Positions 6,627 through 10,193 of a DNA stretch of 10,193 nt are shown here, piece by piece. Below the pieces are notes generated by a model. It saw only the letters and a list, made by a program, of their open reading frames with translations. It ran no database searches and was not told the DNA's origin. The DNA is taken from NCBI GenBank assembly GCA_902489515.1, contig CABUAL010000038.1, positions 1-10,193 of the forward strand, in the 5' to 3' direction. The translations under genes were made by a program, and so were the position numbers. Source of the stretch: an uncultured Collinsella sp. (GTDB taxonomy: Bacteria; Actinomycetota; Coriobacteriia; Coriobacteriales; Coriobacteriaceae). Position 1 is the first letter of the stretch; the number at the start of each line of letters is the position of its first letter.

Positions 6627-7964
6627 TTAGGGAAGTTCGCGCTTGACAACCTCGACGATGTCGTCGACAACGCGCTGAGTGAGCTCGTGCGTCTCGGCCT
6701 CGGCCATGACGCGGACCAGCGGCTCGGTGCCACTCGGGCGCACCAGAATGCGTCCGCGGCCGTCAAGCTCCTTCTCGGCAGCAGCGACGGCATCCCAGAT
6801 GGGCTGGCAGTCGTCCAGGCCGGCCTTGTTGTCGGAATGCACGTTGACGAGCACCTGTGGGTACTTCTTCATGATGCCGGCAAGGTCGGTGAGGGTGCGG
6901 CCGGTACGCTTAAGCACGGCCAGCAACTGCAGCGCCGTCACCAGGCCGTCGCCGGTGGTGTTGTGCTCCAAGAAGATGATATGGCCGGACTGCTCGCCGC
7001 CGATGACGGCGCCGTCCGCGAGCATGCGCTCCAAAACGTAGCGGTCGCCCACGGCGGTCTGGACCATCTCGAAGCCCTGCTCCTTCATAGCGATGGAGAA
7101 GCCCAGATTGCACATAACGGTCGAGACAATCTCGGAGTTGGCGAGCTTGCCACGAGCGGCGAGGTCGGAGCCGCAGATGGCCAGGATGTAGTCACCGTCG
7201 ATCTCATTGCCCTCGCTGTCCACGAACAGCACGCGGTCGGCGTCGCCGTCGTGGGCCAGACCGATGTCAGCATGGGTGCGCAGCACGAGCTCGCGCAGGG
7301 GCTCAAGGTGAGTGGAGCCGCACTCAACGTTAATGTCAGTGCCGCAGTAATCGGTGTTGATGGCATGGACCGTGGCGCCCAGGCGCTGCAGCGCGGCGGG
7401 CGTGGTCTGGCAGGAAGCACCGTGACCGCAGTCAACGGCAACGACCAGGCCATCGAGCCTCAGGCCATCAAGCGTATCGATGGCATGATCGACATATGCC
7501 TTGCGGGCGTCCTTCATCTTGATGATGTGGCCCACGCCGGCACCGGTCGGCAGCGTGTCGGCAGCCATGGCTTCCTCGGACATGACCCAGGCGCTGATCT
7601 CTTCCTCGACAGCATCAGGAAGCTTCATGCCCTTGCGGCTAAAGAACTTGATGCCGTTGAACTCCGGCGGATTATGCGAAGCGGAGATGACGATGCCACC
7701 ATCGAGCTCGTTCTGAACGGTGAGCAGCGCCACGGCAGGCGTGGGGATGACGCCGCAGCAGTGCGGACGGCCGCCCTCGGCCATAATGCCGGCGGTCAGA
7801 GCGCTCTCGAGCATGGTGCCCGAAAGGCGCGTGTCGCGGCCGATGCAGATGTCCGGACCAAGGAACTTGGTCGCCGCGCGGCCCAGGCGAAACGCGAGGT
7901 CGCACGAAAGATCGGCGTTGGCGACGCCACGGACGCCGTCGGTACCGAAGATGTTCTGGGGCAT
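6627..7964 (-). CDS. glmM: Phosphoglucosamine mutase GlmM
   Basis: A 445-residue cytosolic enzyme interconverting glucosamine-6-phosphate and glucosamine-1-phosphate, on the route to UDP-N-acetylglucosamine for peptidoglycan. All family signatures are intact: FGTDGVRG (residues 6-13), ISASHNPPEFNGIKFF (93-108) with phosphorylated S96, the metal loop DGDADR (239-244), the sugar loop GGEQSGH (322-328), and the phosphate loop RPSGTEP (409-415). Full length for the family. The ATG at 7964 follows AAGGAG by 7 bases. It starts only about 50 bases after the terminator of the rplM-rpsI operon, so its promoter must be very close or it depends on readthrough. EIIA and nagB follow on the same strand, linking cell-wall synthesis with amino-sugar breakdown. 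Confidence 0.98.
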   Translation of the reverse strand: MPQNIFGTDGVRGVANADLSCDLAFRLGRAATKFLGPDICIGRDTRLSGTMLESALTAGIMAEGGRPHCCGVIPTPAVALLTVQNELDGGIVISASHNPPEFNGIKFFSRKGMKLPDAVEEEISAWVMSEEAMAADTLPTGAGVGHIIKMKDARKAYVDHAIDTLDGLRLDGLVVAVDCGHGASCQTTPAALQRLGATVHAINTDYCGTDINVECGSTHLEPLRELVLRTHADIGLAHDGDADRVLFVDSEGNEIDGDYILAICGSDLAARGKLANSEIVSTVMCNLGFSIAMKEQGFEMVQTAVGDRYVLERMLADGAVIGGEQSGHIIFLEHNTTGDGLVTALQLLAVLKRTGRTLTDLAGIMKKYPQVLVNVHSDNKAGLDDCQPIWDAVAAAEKELDGRGRILVRPSGTEPLVRVMAEAETHELTQRVVDDIVEVVKRELP

Positions 7965-8012
7965 AGGATTGCTCCTTCCCTAGCAGGCGATATGCAACCG
8001 CCCACCCTAGTC

Positions 8013-8057
8013 GAAAAAGAAAAGCGGGACCCGCCGAGGAATCGGCAGGCCCCGCTT
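8013..8057 (-). terminator. Rho-independent terminator of the rplM-rpsI operon
   Basis: On the minus strand a 16-bp stem with two wobble pairs (8042-8057 with 8022-8037) closes a TTCC loop and is followed by TTTTCTTTTT (plus-strand A-rich 8014-8023). It begins about 30 bases after the rpsI stop. This is the strongest terminator in the window. Confidence 0.95.
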
Positions 8058-8087
8058 GTACATTGTATCTCGAAAGGAGATAAAACC

Positions 8088-8483
<396 letters not shown>

Positions 8484-8485
8484 CT

Positions 8486-8929
8486 TTAAGCCTCCAGCTC
8501 AATCTTCGTGGGGTTCTGGGCAGCATGCGGATGCTCGGCACCAGCGTAGACCTTAAGCTTGGTCATCTGGGCACGGCCGAGGGTGGTCTTGGGCAGCATG
8601 CCGCGAACGGCGCGCTCGATGACCTTCTCCGGGTGCTTCTCCATAGCCTGGCGGAAGCTCTCAGCCTTGAGGCCGCCGTTGTAGCCGCTGTGGCGATAAT
8701 AGGTCTTCGTGTCGGCCTTGTTACCGGTAAGCTGGACCTTATCGGCGTTGATGACGACAACGAAGTCGCCGCAGTCGCTGTTGGGCGTGAACTGGGGCTT
8801 GTTCTTACCGCGCAGGATCATTGCGATCTGGGTGGCAAGACGGCCCAGGACAGCACCATCGGCGTCGACGAGAACCCAGTTGCGCTGGACCTCGCCCTGC
8901 TTGGCGTAGTGAGTCGATTTCGAAATCAC
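8486..8929 (-). CDS. rplM: 50S ribosomal protein L13
   Basis: A 147-residue L13 protein, an early assembly protein of the large ribosomal subunit. It shows [13 protein letters not shown] (residues 21-33), [11 protein letters not shown], the [11 protein letters not shown] segment, [10 protein letters not shown], and the hallmark [22 protein letters not shown] near the C-terminus. The start is GTG at 8929, supported by GGAGGAG 5 bases upstream and by normal N-terminal length; no better ATG lies near. It forms the usual two-gene unit with rpsI. Upstream are a good promoter and a short hairpin leader, so autoregulation as seen for L13 in other bacteria is possible. The patatin-like gene upstream has no clear terminator and may read in. 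Confidence 0.99.
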   Translation of the reverse strand: MISKSTHYAKQGEVQRNWVLVDADGAVLGRLATQIAMILRGKNKPQFTPNSDCGDFVVVINADKVQLTGNKADTKTYYRHSGYNGGLKAESFRQAMEKHPEKVIERAVRGMLPKTTLGRAQMTKLKVYAGAEHPHAAQNPTKIELEA

Positions 8930-8934
8930 TTAGA

Positions 8935-8941
8935 CTCCTCC
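8935..8941 (-). promoter_or_regulatory. Ribosome binding site of rplM, supports GTG start
   Basis: On the minus strand GGAGGAG lies 5 bases before the GTG at 8929. This strong site explains the use of a non-ATG start for a highly expressed gene. Confidence 0.85.
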
Positions 8942-8957
8942 ATGTACAGTACGTGTT

Positions 8958-8989
8958 GTTACAGAGATTCACGGGGCTCTGCAAGTAAC
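8958..8989 (-). other. Hairpin in the rplM leader, possible L13 autoregulatory site
   Basis: In the minus-strand transcript GTTA (8986-8989) pairs with TAAC (8958-8961), and CAGAG (8977-8981) with CTCTG (8962-8966). The 5' arm has a CTTG bulge and the loop is ten bases. The hairpin would start at or within a few bases of the predicted transcript 5' end and lies about 30 bases before the start codon. Ribosomal operons are often controlled by the protein binding such a leader. I do not recognise it as a named L13 leader family. Confidence 0.45.
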
Positions 8990-8995
8990 CCGTCC

Positions 8996-9023
8996 ATATT
9001 ACCCCGCTCGCCGTACGAGTCAA
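8996..9023 (-). promoter_or_regulatory. Promoter of the rplM-rpsI operon
   Basis: On the minus strand TTGACT (9018-9023), five of six consensus bases, is 16 bases from TAATAT (8996-9001), four of six. Transcription would begin near 8989, giving a leader of about 60 bases. Position and strength fit a ribosomal protein operon. Confidence 0.6.
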
Positions 9024-9122
9024 CAGGTATTTTGGCTCCGACCAGAGTTTCTGCACATGTCATCCACGAGCCGTGATTTTCCAGCTCTTTAGCTGTTGTC
9101 ATTTTTTGAGGGTTCGCCGTCG

Positions 9123-9989
9123 CTAGCGCTCAACGAACTCTTGGATTTCCGCGAGCAGGCGCTTTGCCTCCTGACGGCCCTGGATATACAGGTCCAAAAG
9201 CTTTGCCGAATCGTGCTCGACATGGCCGACCTCGACCGGCTTTTGTGGAGCGACGACCAACGCGCGGCCCTCGCGCTCATACTTCCACAGGTGCATGCGC
9301 TGGATGTTGTAACGGTCGTGGCGCGTCTCGATAGCCTCGAGCAGATAGGGGTAGTCGGCATAGCGGGCGCGCGCGGCGGGCATAAACTCGTAGGGCTTTT
9401 TCTCATACGAGCGGTCCTGCGTGACAATGACAACCGCGCGGTCGAAGCCCGCCTCCTCGAGCACATGCTCGATGGGGACCGAATCGGCTACGCCGCCGTC
9501 GACGTATTTGTGCCCGTCAATCTCGACCGTCGGCGTCACCAGCGGCAACGAGGTCGATGCGCGCACGGCATCGAGATCAAGCACGGCGCTTTTGACCGGG
9601 AGGTACGTGGCGGTTCCAAAGAGCATGTCCGTCGCGACGGCGTACATCTCGATGGGGCTCGCGTCGAACGTCTCGCTGTCAAAGGGATCCAGGCGGTCCT
9701 GGACATCGTTGAAGATAAAGTCGTAACCCACAATGGAGCCCGTGGACGCAAACGATGCGGCGCCCATGAAGCGGCTATCGTTGCAGAAAGCCAGGTTGAT
9801 GCGGTTGGCACGGCCGATCTGGTGCGACTTGTAGTTCACGCCGTTGAGAGCGCCGGCCGATACACCGTAGACAGCCGGAATCTCGATGAGAACGTCGAGC
9901 ACGCCCGCGGTAAACTGCCCGCGGAAGCTGCCGCCCTCCAAAACGAGCGCGACCTTGCCGGCGTTCTTTGCCTTATCTTCTGCAGTCAT
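9123..9989 (-). CDS. Patatin-like phospholipase / acyl hydrolase (YjjU-like)
   Basis: A 288-residue patatin-family serine lipase using a Ser-Asp dyad. The oxyanion loop is EGGSFRG (residues 18-24), the nucleophile elbow GVSAG (42-46) with S44, and the catalytic aspartate D164 lies in VDGGVAD (163-169). The overall pattern (LVLEGGSFRGQFTAGVLD) is closest to the bacterial YjjU-type patatins. These proteins hydrolyse acyl esters of phospholipids or other lipids; the substrate is unknown. No signal peptide or membrane segment is seen. The ATG at 9989 follows AGGAGG by 5 bases. The segment between oxyanion loop and nucleophile elbow looks about five residues shorter than I expect. It precedes rplM on the same strand with no obvious terminator. 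The promoter was not identified, and a stretch with nested inverted repeats lies upstream. Confidence 0.9.
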   Translation of the reverse strand: MTAEDKAKNAGKVALVLEGGSFRGQFTAGVLDVLIEIPAVYGVSAGALNGVNYKSHQIGRANRINLAFCNDSRFMGAASFASTGSIVGYDFIFNDVQDRLDPFDSETFDASPIEMYAVATDMLFGTATYLPVKSAVLDLDAVRASTSLPLVTPTVEIDGHKYVDGGVADSVPIEHVLEEAGFDRAVVIVTQDRSYEKKPYEFMPAARARYADYPYLLEAIETRHDRYNIQRMHLWKYEREGRALVVAPQKPVEVGHVEHDSAKLLDLYIQGRQEAKRLLAEIQEFVER

Positions 9990-10069
9990 ATTGACCTCCT
10001 GCGATTGCGTTTTGGCCTTCTTCTACCCAGTTTTGGGATGGCGAGCGCATGGGTTTTGGAGCAGAGTTC

Positions 10070-10169
10070 GATTCTCCGCGGTGCGGGGGATCCGTTGATG
10101 CTGGGCGAGGCCAGCTGAAATTCGATAAACATCGCATCTGTTTTGAGCTGGGGCTTTGCGCGGAGAATC
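10070..10169. repeat. Nested inverted repeats upstream of the patatin gene
   Basis: GATTCTCCGCG (10070-10080) is matched exactly by CGCGGAGAATC (10159-10169). Inside lies CCAGCT (10111-10116) with AGCTGG (10146-10151), and a small CGAT/ATCG pair (10123-10134) is innermost. Together they could fold as one long imperfect hairpin. It lies 80-180 bases before the patatin start. Function unknown. Confidence 0.45.
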
Positions 10170-10170
10170 T

Positions 10171-10193
10171 GCGTATTTGCTTCGCAAATCCGC
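10171..10193. repeat. Small hairpin at the window edge
   Basis: ATTTGC (10175-10180), loop TTC, GCAAAT (10184-10189), flanked by GCG and CGC across one mismatch, gives about 9 paired bases. It is cut by the window end, so its role (terminator stem, leader or part of a larger repeat) cannot be judged. Confidence 0.35.

Noticed and set aside
9082..9108. Terminator CAGCTCTTTAGCTG followed by TTTTTT on the plus strand
   Set aside because: The T-run is 7 bases away from a 5-bp stem, and no plus-strand gene precedes it. In the minus direction there is no T-tract.
10061..10090. tRNA 3' end (GAGTTCGATTCTC resembles a T-arm)
   Set aside because: The T-stem has a mismatch, no matching acceptor strand or anticodon arm lies upstream, and no CCA follows in place.
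9096..10118. 340-codon plus-strand frame across the patatin gene
   Set aside because: It is antisense to a gene with intact catalytic motifs and has no recognisable domain.

Overview
The window looks like a chromosomal segment of a gut actinobacterium of the class Coriobacteriia, most likely Collinsella or a close relative. This is inferred from several things together. The coding DNA is GC-rich, with long antisense shadow frames. A large NTPase regulator ends in a winged helix plus BTAD domain, a type frequent in these bacteria. NagB and S9/L13 look Gram-positive, and rplM-rpsI is followed directly by glmM. No database search was possible, so the genus is a best guess.

Layout, left to right. 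A SAM-dependent methyltransferase of unknown substrate (GTG start at 195) and the small CRM-domain RNA-binding protein YhbY (1241-1540) lie on the plus strand and end at a strong terminator (1578-1611). All remaining genes are on the minus strand. Convergent to yhbY is a 999-residue transcriptional regulator (4609 to 1610), preceded by a 447-bp non-coding gap with inverted repeats and a duplicated motif. Next, reading in the direction of transcription from the right edge, come a patatin-like phospholipase (9989 to 9123), rplM and rpsI as a two-gene operon (8929 to 8088) with its own promoter and a strong terminator, then glmM (7964 to 6627), a glucose-type PTS EIIA protein (6555 to 6058), and nagB (5785 to 5057) with its own leader and terminator.

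The functional theme of the centre is the amino-sugar branch point. GlmM sends glucosamine-6-phosphate to the cell wall, NagB returns it to glycolysis, and the EIIA between them is a phosphocarrier for PTS sugar uptake and usually a nutritional signal. The ribosomal operon is ordinary, but it carries a short hairpin leader that could be an autoregulatory site.

Nothing here is clearly a new defence, mobile or biosynthetic system: no transposase, integrase, CRISPR array, tRNA or rRNA was found. The items most worth a second look are the reversed-order SARP/STAND regulator and its long upstream region, the glmM-EIIA-nagB arrangement with a structured nagB leader, the rplM leader hairpin, the altered GxxG loop of YhbY, and the nested inverted repeats upstream of the patatin gene.
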